DNA of 64,000 nucleotides from Owenia fusiformis (Eukaryota; Annelida; Polychaeta; Sabellida; Oweniidae). Shown piece by piece: positions 1 to 12,988 of the stretch. Under the pieces are notes generated by a model. The model did not search any database and was not told where the DNA came from. It saw nothing but the letters and a program-made list of their open reading frames with translations. The stretch covers positions 32,334,698 through 32,398,697 of the forward strand of contig CAIIXF020000007.1 of NCBI GenBank assembly GCA_903813345.2. The letters run 5' to 3'. The position numbers were made by a program, and so were the translations under genes. Each line of letters starts with the position of its first letter. Within the stretch, counting starts at the first letter, position 1.

Positions 1-1480
1 CAGGTTTTTAAGGTATCGTATAAAAATATCAAAAGTGATTTTTAGAAAACAAAAACTAAATTAATTAATTGATAAATAGAAGTTGAGCAACAGTATCATA
101 CATTGTCCAATTTTATTCACTTTTTTGACCAATGACGTTTGATAACATTCTAATATTTTTATTTGGCCATTTCTATGGTAACTATGTCCACTTGGTTGCC
201 ATAGCAACGACTGATTTAGTTGCCTTTCTCAACTGAAGACCTTTTGAATTATGTCCTTTCTAAAATCTGACACCATTTTTGGACTCAGCATGTCATTTTT
301 ATCTATTACTGAGATCGATGTTATAAACATATTTAGATTTTACAAAATTATATTACATGTTAAAGTTTACTACGCAGGTTGGTATGTAGGAAATAAGGAT
401 CTCTTTCAATACATTAATGACTTTAGAGAAAAAATAATGGATGGTAAGAACCATCAAACACTGTTCGGTCTTAATCAATTCTTTTTCTGATGATGTGTGA
501 TTACCCTTTCATATTTCTGCTTAATTGATGCTATGGCAACTACATGTATGTCCACTGTGTTGCCATAGCAACGATGAATAAAGGGGATTTTGTTCATTGT
601 ATAGCCGCAACTACAAGGTTACAGAAATATAACAATCTGACACCATATTTGGAATTAGTTAATCAAACTTACCTATTGAATATTCAAATATGAAAACATT
701 TTTTAAGATACTAACTTTTTACAGCATATTGATGGTTACTAAGAAAATTTAAACTTAGGAAATGACAACAATTTATGAACTTTAAACCGAAAAATTGAAC
801 AAAATATGTCTTTCAGATGTCATTAAACACTGCCAAAATCTCAAATTTCACGAGTCAACTTCATGTGATTACTGTATGACATATCTATTTTTGTTACTAT
901 GGAAACCAGATGTTGGGTTAACCATAGCAAGAGTTATTCAATGTGATTTGATCTCTTCTAGACACCCTGGATAATGCTATGATAAAATTCTAACACTATA
1001 TTTGGACTCAGCAGGTAACCTTTAATATAAATGTTCTAATATAGTATCATGAAGATATACAACATGTCATTGGTTACCTTGTTGGTTTGAAGTTTGAAGA
1101 TTACAAACCATTCAAATTGCTCAATTCAATAAATTTAAGAAAGTTCAGAAACTATAGATGGTAAGGAGCAGCCATCAAACATTGCATAATTATAATACAT
1201 CCATACTTTTGGCATTAAATAACTTTGATATTACTGATTTGCCGTTGCCATGAGAACCACTAACTTGTTTTACCATAGCAACCATTGTTTAAAGTTTGTT
1301 TTTTTTCCATTGTAGACAAACTGGATTATAGTATCCTTAAAATCAGACACCATATTTGCAACCAAGAAAAAATTGTTCACCATTTTTTTTACAAATATTC
1401 ATAAATATGGATTATTTTGGGAGGGTTGAGGATTTTAATATACAGACACACAAATTAATCAATATTGTTTCATAATCTGA
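1..1480. repeat. Diverged tandem repeat, about four units of ~350-365 bp
   Basis: No gene seen. Four related blocks recur, anchored by a CCATAGCAAC motif near 195-208, 559-572, 917-930 and 1269-1282 (spacing about 364, 358, 350). Each anchor is followed 60-100 bp later by a variant of 'tctgacaccatatttgga'. The units are heavily diverged, so this is an old array. Two units carry a perfect 14-bp palindromic X-box (GTTGCCATAGCAAC), the RFX-type consensus. Confidence 0.7.
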
Positions 1481-1893
1481 TAATGCTTTGACATTTTTAT
1501 TTTTATTGTTGCTGTTGTACCAAAGTCCCCACAGCAATAAGAAGTTAATTTTTTGCTGTGCAGTGTGCACATCTTCAAACACCCAAGAAGTGTAAAATGC
1601 ACATAAAAGAGTTCAAGAACAAGCACTTACATTCACCAATGATTAGTTATACTTAAATTTTAACCTGTGTACAAGCACCAGCACAACTGTCGCCAGTATG
1701 AAATAAATTATATAGATAAATCTTCTCAAGTTCACATGGTGTATATAATATCTATGTAAGATAAAAAATAATCAGTGTGGCTTAATGAATAAGAGTTGAT
1801 GAATAAAATTTATGAAACTGCATAACTCATCTGGATATAATAGGGTGAACTTTTACATACAATATCTTAAATACTCTTGTAGGAATCTAGCTA

Positions 1894-2204
1894 CTGTAGA
1901 TACACTTACTTTGGCTCCTGTTTTAATATGACGGATTGGCGGATTCAGAAAATCCGCCAAATTAAGAATCCATCAAATTTCAGTTTGGAATTTTTGTCCA
2001 ATGCACTTCAGAAATTAAACTCCAGGGGCCCCTTTTCCTGACAATATGTCATCAATTCTACATTATTCCAAAAGAAATACAGAAAATATTTTTGTAAACA
2101 CCTGTCCTAATGACATAAACATCTACAAAAATTAAAGAGCCACCAATATTTAGAATTGAGCAAATCCGTCAAATTGAGTAGCATCAAAATAAGTGTATCT
2201 ACAG
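1894..2204. mobile_element. MITE with ~25-bp inverted ends and TA flanks
   Basis: The left end begins CTGTAGATACACTTACTTTG and the right end is its near-perfect reverse complement. TA dinucleotides flank both ends, as in Tc1/mariner-type insertions. No ORF. A secondary inverted pair lies just inside ('gacggattggcgga' against 'aaatccgtc'). The superfamily is inferred from the TA target only. Confidence 0.7.
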
Positions 2205-2754
2205 TATAATTGCACATATTTACATGTTTGTTTAACAGCTCCTACGAGATCAAAGATGAATGAAATTGATATTGAACATAGTTCAAATCAAGAGTCTAGT
2301 TCGCAGACTTTTTATGATTGACAAAATCTAAGACCTCGTCCTCTGATATTGTTTCAAGTCAATGATGACAAAAGAATATGCACATATTCTTTACAATTGT
2401 TAATCAAAAGAATTACAAACCACTATAATTTTAGAAAAGCAAGGGTTTATGAATACTGTACTCCTGGTAATTTTTGCATGGTATTATATTTTGCGGATTA
2501 ACAAGTTGTGGAAAATTAATAAAAGAAATTTGAAAAATAAGCTGCAAAAATTGATAATTGCAAAATTCAAAAAAAAAAGAAATTTAGTAAAAATTAAGTA
2601 GGAAAAGATCAAGGAAATCAAAAGCCTTGACTGATGTAGCTTTAAAAACTTGGTCCATTATCATCATCCTCATTCGAGTCATGATGCATGCCAACTTTAT
2701 GTTTATGTTAATTTAACATAGTTTTGTCTATATTTCAAATGTCACTTTATGATA
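2205..2754. other. Intergenic, nothing recognised
   Basis: AT-rich sequence with A-runs near 2568-2590. No coding potential, RNA gene or repeat pair seen. Confidence 0.5.
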
Positions 2755-3183
2755 CCGGATTTTCTTGCATATACGCCCCCCTAAATTTAGGCCCATGGGC
2801 CAAAAATCGAATGCAGTACGCTTATACGCCCATGGGCCTATAACAATGGCTATTTATTGATTATTTCAATAAATTCAAGAGTATTTTGTCACTGGCAGAT
2901 CGTTCTGTCTTTACTTTGTTTCAACATTAAGTTCAACGCTGTGCCGTAAGTGGCAGTGGTGGATCGTTCTGTTGTTACTTTGTTTCAACATTAAGTCCAA
3001 GGTTGTAGGACTACAACAGTAGGTACGATAGTCTTTGAGCTCTTCTCACCTTTACACCCACTGGGCCAAAAATCGAAAGTAGTACACTTATACGCCCATG
3101 CCGAAAAATAAGAGGTAAAATAACAGACAAAATTACCCCTTCTTTCAGTTATACGCCCAGGGCTAATATGCGAGAAAATCCGG
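2755..3183. mobile_element. MITE with ~26-bp inverted ends and TA flanks
   Basis: The ends begin CCGGATTTTCTTGCATATAC and finish with the imperfect complement (gctaatatgcgagaaaatccgg). TA flanks both sides. The interior carries a direct duplication: 'gatcgttctgt...ttactttgtttcaacattaag' near 2898-2935 and again near 2963-2996. The phrase 'tatacgcccatg' also recurs. No transposase; non-autonomous. Confidence 0.75.
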
Positions 3184-3693
3184 TAACAAGAAGGTAATTT
3201 TAAATTTGAGTGTGATTCAGGTCATGACGGTGATCATCAGCACAGAAGTTATTGATGATAGCCCAGGCACACTCAATAGATTAGAATCCAAAGTGATATT
3301 TGGTTGTGATCAATTTCACATTCAGGAATGGCATAACCTGGACTTATAATTTCATTGGACAGCTTACTATATGGATGTATCCTTCTCGATAACAGGATGC
3401 TAGATGTAGCAGTGTATCAGAATCTCTTTCAATTTCTTTTCATTCAAATTAATCCACTAGAACCATATACATATTATCGGTAACTTTACATATGCTCTTA
3501 CTGTCACCGTTTCATCCAGATATCCATATTCTGAACGATAGTACTATGTATCTTTGGCATACAGCTTTAGATTTTATTGCTCGAGTCTATGGTTTTTGTT
3601 GTGTCATTGGCGAGCTAGTCTTTTGGAATATGTACCGTAATAATCATTGTTTATTGGATCCAGCACCCTCACCACCAGTGGTCCATATATTTA
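3184..3693. other. Intergenic, nothing recognised
   Basis: Only short ORFs without domain-like composition. No repeat or RNA structure noticed. Confidence 0.4.
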
Positions 3694-4300
3694 AAACTGC
3701 ATATCCAGGATTGCCAAGATTGCCATGTACATGTACGTAATGGGAATAAAACTTGTTTTCAGAGGTTGAGATGATTCATCAGTTGAGAAATCCTGGAATG
3801 GTAAAATGTATATTATGTATATAATTTCGAAGGAAATGTTTTTGTTTTTTTTACAGAATTCAAATTTATTTCTAATAATCAATACAATAGAATACATATG
3901 AACAATTTGCCATTGTTGATAAGTCAACATTATCGGCCATTGGAACAAAGTTAATAAAATAAAAATTTATATTCAGAAATACACAAAGTCAAATGATCTA
4001 TAAAAACTCCACAGTATTTACGTTTCTATATGATATTCATGTTCTTATAAAAAATGAGTGAAAAGTTTATATCTAGTCTTTTGGATACAAACCTTGTGAT
4101 ACAAACAACTGCACTTAAATGTAGGCCTATTTGTACTGAATACTGTACACTGATGAATTGGCAAGGTTGGTGCGGAGTCACTTTCATTTGCTGATTTTCC
4201 AGTAGATGATTTTCAAACTGCATAGCCAGGATTGCCAAGTTTTCAGAGGGCGAGACGATGCATTGTTGGAGAAATGCTGGAATTGGAAAATGAATTTATT
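3694..4300. repeat. Direct repeat pair of ~100-120 bp about 0.5 kb apart
   Basis: A block at 3694-3815 (aaactgcatatccaggattg, then a 'gttttcagaggttgagatgattcat' stretch) recurs diverged at 4215-4300. Small ORFs across it look incidental. Confidence 0.5.
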
Positions 4301-4340
4301 ATACACCATTCTACATGTACATGATGCATATTTCAAACGA

Positions 4341-5200
4341 GATGTATAAGGGATGTAAAAGTCCAATGATCTGAAAGCTCAATGACTTAAACGTGTATTC
4401 TCAAATTAGAATATCTAGCTTCCCATCACATCCAATGAACAAGACATAAACATTTCTCAATTTGTGATAAGATCAAAAAATCTGAAAAAACATTAATACA
4501 TGACAGTAGATATATTGATCAATTGTTTACTAGCCAGCTGTTATTTCATTTATGTAAAAACTATTGCTTTTATCAATACAATTTATTGGTCTGAGACCAG
4601 TTTTACTAAGAACAAGGCCAAGTGAAAGAAATTAGCTGATCTGGTAATATCAGATCATATTAATTAATTTGATAATTATCAAAATAATAGTGTATAGGAA
4701 TAATTTCATTTTTATTAAAACTATCGGTTTTATTGCTATATGTTAGAAAACTTCAGGACTGATCTGAATTAGTTTTTCTGATTATATCAGATAATATTGA
4801 TGATACTTGTGGCGCTAATTTTGATAAATATCAAATTCATCAATAATATCTGATAATGTTAATTTCATATGTGCTCTGTAGGTTATTCCATACTCCAAAT
4901 TTATTGATAATTGATGATTATCAAATTTATCGACTAATTTATCACTACTAGAATTTATCGCTATTATTGATAAAAGTGAGTTTCTGCACCTAAATGGAAC
5001 TGCCTGTATATTGGTGAGTAATGTATATTTTGAAAAAAGTAAATGTCACACTCCGATGACTGACATGAAAAACAAGTCTTGCATAAACCCCTGGTCTTTT
5101 CCCAATCAGTCATTTTTAAATTGATATGTAGACCAACACCAATATTTCCATACAGTGTCAAGGGTTCAAAGGAAGACTGAAATATTGTTATGCAATTAAT
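4341..5200. repeat. AT-rich stretch with recurrent TTGATAA/TTATCAA motifs
   Basis: TTGATAAT and its complement ATTATCAA occur many times between about 4640 and 4975, including a perfect 14-bp palindrome near 4669-4682 (ttgataattatcaa). No gene. Confidence 0.45.
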
Positions 5201-5499
5201 TCAATATGGGATAATCATATCATTATATATCTCGTATTAATATTTTATTGTATTTTATTTACCAATTTACCTCAGTGTAAAGCTGCTTGTGTCTGCTTGA
5301 GACCCGGGCTTGAGATTGGATTTTGAGCAAAAATCAAACAAATTGTTCCATCAAACTAGTCGTCGTTATCGTCCATGAATAAATCAGGCATCTGTCAGAT
5401 GTACTTGGAACGGCTTATTGATAGTAAGTATCGATCTATCAACTCAAATACGGCAAGATTCATCGTTAAATAGACAGAACAACGACGAAATGTACAGAA

Positions 5500-5643
5500 A
5501 ACTGAAATTTCATGTTGACCGGAAATTGTTGAAAATCTCTACCGGATTACGTTACAAGCGACGTCCTATTGGTCAATTCACATTGGCGCTAACGTAGCCA
5601 TCTTTAAAACTCCAAATTTTGTAAATAGTCAAATGCGGTAAGT
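5500..5643 (+). promoter_or_regulatory. Possible promoter with a start codon at a splice donor
   Basis: Two inverted CCAAT boxes (ATTGG at about 5570 and 5583) and a CGTTAC/ACGT-rich stretch precede an ATG at 5633. That ATG is followed two bases later by a strong donor (gtaagt at 5638). This could be a tiny first coding exon or the 5' end of a transcript, but I found no convincing downstream plus-strand exon. Low confidence. Confidence 0.2.
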
Positions 5644-8600
5644 AATTATTAAAAATTAGGGCTATAAATCGAAAATGTGCTCGCATAAAATCATTTTCTG
5701 GTATCTCTAGTATTGCCTCGAATGCTTTTTGCGTCAATTCGTGCTCAATTGAAGATTTGTTTGTATGAATGCGGGAAGCAAAAAATTCATCGAAATTAAC
5801 AGTTTTCCAGCGTTCATTTCTTTATTAATGATCCGATTTTAACGATCATACTCATTTTTGTGGGGAAGGATATGCTTAATCTCTATGGAAAAAATCAGGT
5901 CAATCCATGCGCTAGATCAAAAGATCCTGCGAGCGAAGTGCATTTTACACTTACTCTGTTAACGTACAGACGCCGGGGGTCATTTCCAAAAATTTCTAGT
6001 TTGTTATATAAAACTTCCTAAACTTGTTTATATGATCGAATATGAATATTTATTGATCAGTGGCAATAAAATAAGACCCAAAAGTACAAAAACCTGAATA
6101 ACTAATCACAGACCTCTAGTATATATTATAGTCGAGGTTTCGCCAATAACATGGTAAAGCGACCCGGGCAAAGTGACGACTAAATGGAGCTTTCTGTCCA
6201 AGAATACGAATCTCTATCAAGATAACGCACATAGATTTTGTACGACATTGTGAAATTTTGTCAGATGGGAAGTCGGACTTTATTTGAAGTGGTTTCACTA
6301 TCCCCTGCTGCTGGAGGTAGCCGCTTCATAGATATACTGGCCAACCCCTCTCCCCAAACGTTTCCTCGACCCTTCCCTGATTTGGTTGCTTACTCAAGGA
6401 AGTCAAATCCACACCGTGTTCAAATCAGAGTACATCAAACGAAAATTGATTCCACCGAAGAATGATGACGGCATACATCATTTATGAGTCAATATGTCAA
6501 AGAAAAAAGCTTTTCAGAATACCATGTCAAAAAAACATTTGTGCTTTATATTTAGTTTGTGCTTTACTCTCGTGTACCATGAGAGCCTATACAGGTAGCT
6601 TTAATGGAAATGATGTTCAGTTATGACATTTGTAATCAGAGGGAAGAAATAATAGTTCCTGTTGATAGCTGCATCGTATTCAATAAGTTGCGATTGTTCA
6701 GTATTTGCGATTTGGAGAAGTGACAGCATTGATTCGGTTTGGTTTGAATTTAATTTTACTCGTTTTTTGAAGCCTTCGCATAAAGATATTTAGGTGTTAC
6801 TCTAACAAGATCATGGGACTTTAACTCAGTTTGTTCATGTTGCCACGTGCTGGCCTTTTTTTAGAGGTAGACAAAATATCTAGAATTGATCAAGAAAGTG
6901 TAAATTAGAAAGAAAAAAAAATCAGACGAAAAACGAGGTACTTTCAATTTTACATGTTTCTTGTATTTATTTGTATAATGATCACAATTCAGTTTCTCTA
7001 CATGTTTAATAGCAATGAACCTTAGGTGTAAATATATGAAAATAATCTTTAGGCTAATTTGTCATTAAATCTTGTGTCCTTACCCTTGGTTTAGCTTGTG
7101 TATGCCCATGGATTTATCCATGCACGATATTAAGTCAAAATCAATTAAATTTTGTCTATCAAGAATCTTTTTACCGCCCTTTTAAAAACCAACATAGTGA
7201 AAATAAAAAATCCTGAATATATTTTCGTGATTATAGATGATCAGTGACCATCTCCAGGCTTCTTAGGTTGCTTATTCGATGAATAAAAACCATACCCCTA
7301 ATCGATGGAGCGGTTTAGCTGTATTCTTTAGAAAAGATATCTTCAACAATGGTCTTGTACCACTATACCATTATAATTTAGTGTTTGTATACTAATTGAA
7401 TGGATAGGGACATATTGCAAAGCCTCGCTTTCGTGCTCTACAGAGTGGATGTGTTTTTGTCTAATATGCTAGCAGGGGGAACAAAAATACCAATTCGCAG
7501 AAAACATAAAAAATCACAAATAGCATGTCAATTAAGGTTTAACAAACATTTATTGAAAGTAATTTTCTGGGCTATTATGCTCTCTCTTCAAGGTGTTTGT
7601 GTGTGTTATTAAGTGGCATTTAAGGATATGAAAATGAGTGGCACGAATTGTGAATTGTTTGGCGAAATTAATGTTGGGAGGGACCAGGGACTTTATGCAA
7701 GACTGTCAAATGTCAAAGTTCTTTCAAATATGACTTTTTAATGAAGGAATATAGAATTTACTTCAGGACTTAATAAAGAGTTGAAGTATGTTACGTTTGA
7801 CTGCGACTGCAATTTATTTCTTTTATAACATGTATGTTGGTTTCATGCATTCACCGGGTTATTTCTAATGACTTTACAAATTTTGCATTCGTTCGACTCG
7901 TTTGTAGAACTAGACTCTGCGCGAGGGTAATGACTTTAAGTTGACTATTCTATTCATCCTTACAACCGCCACGGAATTATTGACGCTCCCTTTATAATAT
8001 ATTTTCAACTCTATCAATTCTCTCAAAAGAATATGTTAAAAATGATCACGATTCGAGATCATCTTTAAGAATATGATACGGAAGTGTGACATTTAAAGAT
8101 ACTCGCACTAAAGTTAGTGTCTGTTTGTATATTAAATGTACGACAAAAATGACATCATCCTTCCCAATCCTTATTTAGGCCTGCGGTTTCTGAAGATTGA
8201 TCTTTATAAACATATTTCAAACAAAAAGAGTTGGTTCAGTAGATTCTGATGTACGCTTTCATTTATGATCTGTTCGTATGGAGTAACGTAATGCGGTTAC
8301 AGTCGGTATGCAATTAAATCATGATCTATACTTTCTTCTCCAAATCATAACTGCATTGACACTGTGAATGTGGTGGTCATTCGGTACTCAATAGCTCTAA
8401 TTTCAGGTATTTGCGAATGCATTGTTTGGTATTCTGATACCTATCGTTTGTCATCTCTTCAAACGGATATTGAAAAAGAGGAGGTTGCTCAATGCGGACA
8501 TTACCAGCCTTGATGATGCTGAACCATGAGATAAGGGGCCAGTTATATAAAGATGAATCTCTCAAAGGAGTGAAGTCAAACAAATGTACATGTCTAGAAA

Positions 8601-9110
8601 GCGTAGGTCACGTTTAAAGGGTTTTTTGATTTAATATATTTAGATTAACGACATCAGTGTAGGACGAAAGAATTGTTTCTCATGTATACGAGGGTTATGC
8701 CAGGTGTTTATGATAACATCCAACTTACCGATTAGCACCTATGTTTTACATCATGTCGATATTGATTTCTCTAACTGTACTATTTACACAAAGGATCGAA
8801 GCATATCAGGAATACTATATACAGGGTCATCTCAGGCATGTCCGTTAACTTTTCCAATATACAGATATACAACCAACATTTCCTCACATAATTGCTATTT
8901 TAGTGTTAATAAATCAAGAAGAACAAAAGCATAACATGACAACCGACTCCATCGTGGATTGTTATAAATTGTTAAAAGTGAAAGACCGATGGATACGAAC
9001 TCAGGCTTTCTATATGGGTGTGGTTTTGCGGCTCTCTAGCGTCACAATTTATATTTATCATTTTTCTTTTTCCTCTAGTTCTCAATATCTTCTTGTTCTA
9101 AATACTTATA
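5644..9110. other. Intergenic, no supported gene
   Basis: Short ORFs of 60-76 codons (for example at 6238-6465 and 8704-8934) lack recognisable motifs or splice context. No tRNA-like cloverleaf or repeat pair noticed. Confidence 0.4.
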
Positions 9111-10372
9111 GTACAGGCTAGGGACATTCCAGTGAGGCCTCTTTCTATGACATACCCCCGCACCCGGTATAACAAGACGTATGTGGTACCATTTTGTTCG
9201 GTATGATGTGAAGTTTTCAGAAACCAATTTTGACATTTTCAAATATGGGTCAGATTCCAGATAATTAGCGTAATGTTACATAATTTATTGTTTTCTATGT
9301 TTTTATATTTTCAAGGTTTAAAACAGCTATGGTTAGGTTTTTATCAAAGTATAACAACAGATAATGGTGGTAATGCTTTCAGAAAAAATTGATGACAAAA
9401 TTTTAAGAAATTTAAAATCAATATTAATCATAATTATGTAATTATTATGTAATAATGTTAAAAAATTTGAAATTAGACGTTGCAAGACACGCTTTAATGC
9501 AATAAACTGGTTAAACTTCACCAAATACAAAAAATGAATAAAAGGATGTGATAGCACAATTTTATTTCCACAATTTGTAAACATAATTAATATGAGGATA
9601 TAATATTATGTAATATATACAGACTTATAGATTTTCAGTATCTGTTTGCCATACCACAGTAATCATTTTATCAGAGTCACTATGCAGAGCTTATGGCCAT
9701 CCAGATAGGATGGTCTTGCTGAATGCATTCAACAAAAGGTTATGTGTAGCTAGTTTATTTAATACTTTGTTATCCCACCAAACGAAGGGAGGGATATACA
9801 AAAGCCACTCGTCTGTCCGTAAGTATGCTTGGGTGATTACATAAATACCGATTGACATATTTGATTCAAATTGTATAGGCTTATGCCTTATGGATGTAGG
9901 ACCTCTGCTGGAGAAGGAATTATCAATATGACTGCTCATATGGCCACCATTTGTGTAAAAATACAAAAAAATCTCAGTGGTATTGAGAAACCTGTCGATG
10001 ATGGAAATATTGGTTTTATAAGTGGATGCTGCAATCAATAACTTTGATCAAATTGAAGACACTATTGATTTGAAGGGATCAACACATGCTATGGCCATGG
10101 TCTTGTATAAATGATAAGAAAATAACAATGATAACAAGGAGCAGAACAGAAAAAACAAGACTTCTCTGGAAGACACAGATATATGTAACTATGAAAACCA
10201 AAGGTTGATGAGTTAAACCAAAAGTGACACCAACACCGAATCCCATTTCATCAAAAGAAAATATAGAAATGATGACAAAGTACAGTTCATACCACAGTAC
10301 AATCAAATCTGACCTGATGTGGAGACTTGTGAGGCATATGAAACAATCAGAAGGCCGAAAGAAGGCCATTTA

Positions 10373-10886
10373 CAGGATGGTAAAAAAACTTACACCATTT
10401 TTCTCATATCTTTGTCATTTTAAGAACTGATATTTTACACATTTGTACATAATTCAATTTCCTACCAGCCCACTATATTTCATGACCATCAGATTGATTA
10501 CAGCACAATGTTACAGCACTTTAAAGAACATGCCCCAGTGGCCACTATTGTGCTGTCAGCAAACCTGCACATGTAGTCCAAAATGTCTCTACTTGTGGGG
10601 AAACGGCAACGATAAAGTGTATGAGAATGACCTCAGGACAATTGCAGACCTCAAAAGTAAGATCATTAGTGTTATTCAGGCCATATCTGCTGAAGAATGT
10701 ATTTGGATCATTGACAACTGTGCAGGTTTGACAACAGCGTGATAATGCCCAAACCTGAAGCATGTTGTTTAAAGTGCTGTTGTATGATAGTGAATGATGT
10801 ACAAATGTGTGAAATATGAGAGAGTAATATTTTAAAATGACAAAGATATGAGGAAAATGCAAGGTTTCCATTTTTTGACCACCCTG
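10373..10886. mobile_element. MITE/foldback of 514 bp with TA flanks
   Basis: The ends read CAGGATGG and CCACCCTG in inverted orientation with TA on both sides. The inverted match continues inward, with 'tctttgtcattttaa' at the left against 'ttaaaatgacaaaga' at the right, and an inner pair around 10540-10575 and 10722-10760. It is nested in the 9.1-13.0 kb element. Small ORFs across it mirror each other because of the palindrome. Confidence 0.7.
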
Positions 10887-11299
10887 TACAACAAAGCACA
10901 AAAGATTCTATTCAACCATCTCGTGTATAGAATATGACAATGAGTTGGAAATATGCACTTAACAGCAACCCTAGCCTTATTTCCAGGATTGTTGAACTGT
11001 ATAGTGAATCGAGATGGCAAGTGAAGCATGTTTCTGGCTGATGTTTAAGTCTGTAGAAGATTTTTGTTAAAATCTGTAAAAAAAACAGGTCTATCAGGGA
11101 GGTGGTAAAGTCACATTGTCACATCGCCAGCGACTATGCAGAATCTGTTAGAAATCTGTACATTCAACACAAAAACCTCATGAAGAATGCCAACCAAAGC
11201 GAGTCGAAAAGGATGAAGATGTGCGCAAGATATGTAGTCTTGTAGGTCCAAATTATAGATGGTTTCTTAGGAATGGTAAAATAAGGCAAATCTTGCTAA

Positions 11300-12260
11300 T
11301 TTCTAACAAAATGTGCAAGTCGGGTGTGCAAAATGCGAAAAAAGTGATAAATCAATCATCTTAGCTGGACGTTTTCAAAAAAGGGTGAAGGCTAATGACC
11401 ATAACAACAACTGGTTCTTACAGTGCAGAGTATACATGGAAGCATGTCTTGATGAGGCAGATACTCTTATGATTTACCATGTAATACAAAGGTCAAAGAC
11501 AGCTAAGTAAGAATAAGAGAAATTGTTCGATGCAGTGATGCTGATGTGTTGGTCATGTTTTTGTACTACTACCACACAGTTCTTTACATCGTCACATGAT
11601 ATATTCATGCACGGTGGCCATGGGTCAAAGCAGCGCTTCATCAATTCACAGAATATGAGAAAACTTGGTGAAATGTTTTGCAAATCATTATCAGCAGCTC
11701 ACACCCTTATAGCTGTGACACTACCTGTTCATTTGCTAAAATTGGGGATATATTACACAAAATTAATCAAGAACATCGATCACCTCAGCAATTTATGCAA
11801 GCTTAGATCAGATGAGCATCTACAATGTGAGAGCCATGTAGATGACAAGAAGACAATGACATTGGATGACTGATGCTTTATTTTGGCATCCACAACTGAC
11901 AAGCCTGCATCTGCAATGTTACTAACAAAAGATGCTTTAAACAACATCTTCTACCAGCACATCTCCAATGTCAAATCTGGACAAAGTGCTCACACAGCAA
12001 AGCCCAAACTTTGGAAACCAGAAGGCAATGAATGCTACTTTATTGATGGAAGTCTGGTTCCTAAGATGATTTTGAGAGCATCCACCCCCATTGAATTAAG
12101 GCATCTTACCCAAATCTATTGTAAAGATGGATTTCACACTAATCAGGCTTGTAGATGCCTACTTGCAGGATTATTGTGCATGTCTATCTGTTCCCGTGAG
12201 GTGGGTATTTGCCAAAACACAATGATGGTTGAGGAAAAACCATATCCAGATGTTTAGAAT
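11300..12260 (+). pseudogene. Decayed transposon-type protein (CDTT / cysteine-rich C-terminus family)
   Basis: Pieces of one protein are spread over shifted frames. DEADTLMIYHVIQRSKTAK lies near 11450-11507, CSDADVLVMFLYYYH near 11530-11575, and a 'LGEMFCKSLSAAHTL' block near 11665-11710. These are followed by CDTTCSFAKIGDILHKI near 11723-11773 in another frame, then an ORF at 11883-12257 ending in a Cys-rich segment (IYCKDGFHTNQACRCLLAGL). The order EAD, then DVLV, then CDTT, then a Cys-rich CxC/GLxC tail is one I recognise from repeat-borne proteins common in invertebrate genomes; its function is not clear to me. Stops at about 11550 and 11660 and at least two frame changes mark it as dead. 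Confidence 0.5.
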
Positions 12261-12988
12261 AATGATGTTTGAAATAATCATATCATCATATTATATAATG
12301 ATTCTATTGAAAGATGTAAGCCCTTATATGTAAAAATTGATATTTATCATGTTTAAAATGATCATAACAGTTACCTGATTTTTATATGCATGAATATTTG
12401 GATAAGTATATCTGATTAAATATTTAATGATATTATCATTGTGTCTTAATACACCATTCACGTACTGTTATTTGCTGCTACATATGCATGGCATATATTG
12501 TTTACAATGAGATTAAGTCTTTTTATAAAGGTTTGTACTCATAATAAGTTATTATTGCTTGAATTGGTTTAGCACATGGCGTTTATATCATTTAGAACAA
12601 AAATTCTGTTATCTTAAAAACGAAAACAATTCAAATTGTAATTTTACTCATAAAACAATGGAAATTATGTAATAATTACATAATTCTAAGTCCAAAGTAT
12701 TTTTGATAATTATCAAAATTTATTTTAAAGTATATACACAATTAATATTTGTTTAGCTCATGATTTCTTTTCATTATTTCCTTTAAAAATGGTTTACAAA
12801 AAATGCTATGTCATAATAATAGATTACATAACATTATGTCATTTTTATCGGATCTGACCCATATTTCAATCTGTCAAAATTGGTTTTTGTAATGTACTCA
12901 ACAAGACGAACAATTTGATACCCATGACGACTTGTTATACTGGGTGCGGGGGTCAAGTTGATATTTGGCTCATAGGTAGCCTGCACTA

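Larger units (their letters stand above)
9113..12988. mobile_element. ~3.9-kb DNA-transposon-like element with long diverged inverted ends
   Basis: Three separate inverted matches line up in order. TAGTACAGGCTA at 9109-9120 pairs with 12977-12988. CCCCCGCACCCGGTATAACA at 9154-9173 pairs with 12935-12954. A 'ccaattttgacattttcaaatatgggtcaga' stretch near 9223-9253 pairs with 12851-12884. Inside are a decayed transposon-type ORF at 11300-12260 (+) and a nested TA-flanked MITE at 10373-10886. Ends and target duplication are uncertain; the superfamily is not assigned. Confidence 0.6.

Noticed and set aside
6238-6465. 75-codon ORF as a small gene
   Set aside because: No motif or supporting signals, overlapped by an antisense ORF.
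9691-10038. 115-codon minus-strand ORF
   Set aside because: Lies inside the repeat element, no recognised domain, and includes a repeat-family word (accaaacgaagggagggata).
10443-10901. Overlapping ORFs of 99 and 118 codons on opposite strands
   Set aside because: They mirror each other because the region is a foldback; no protein similarity seen.
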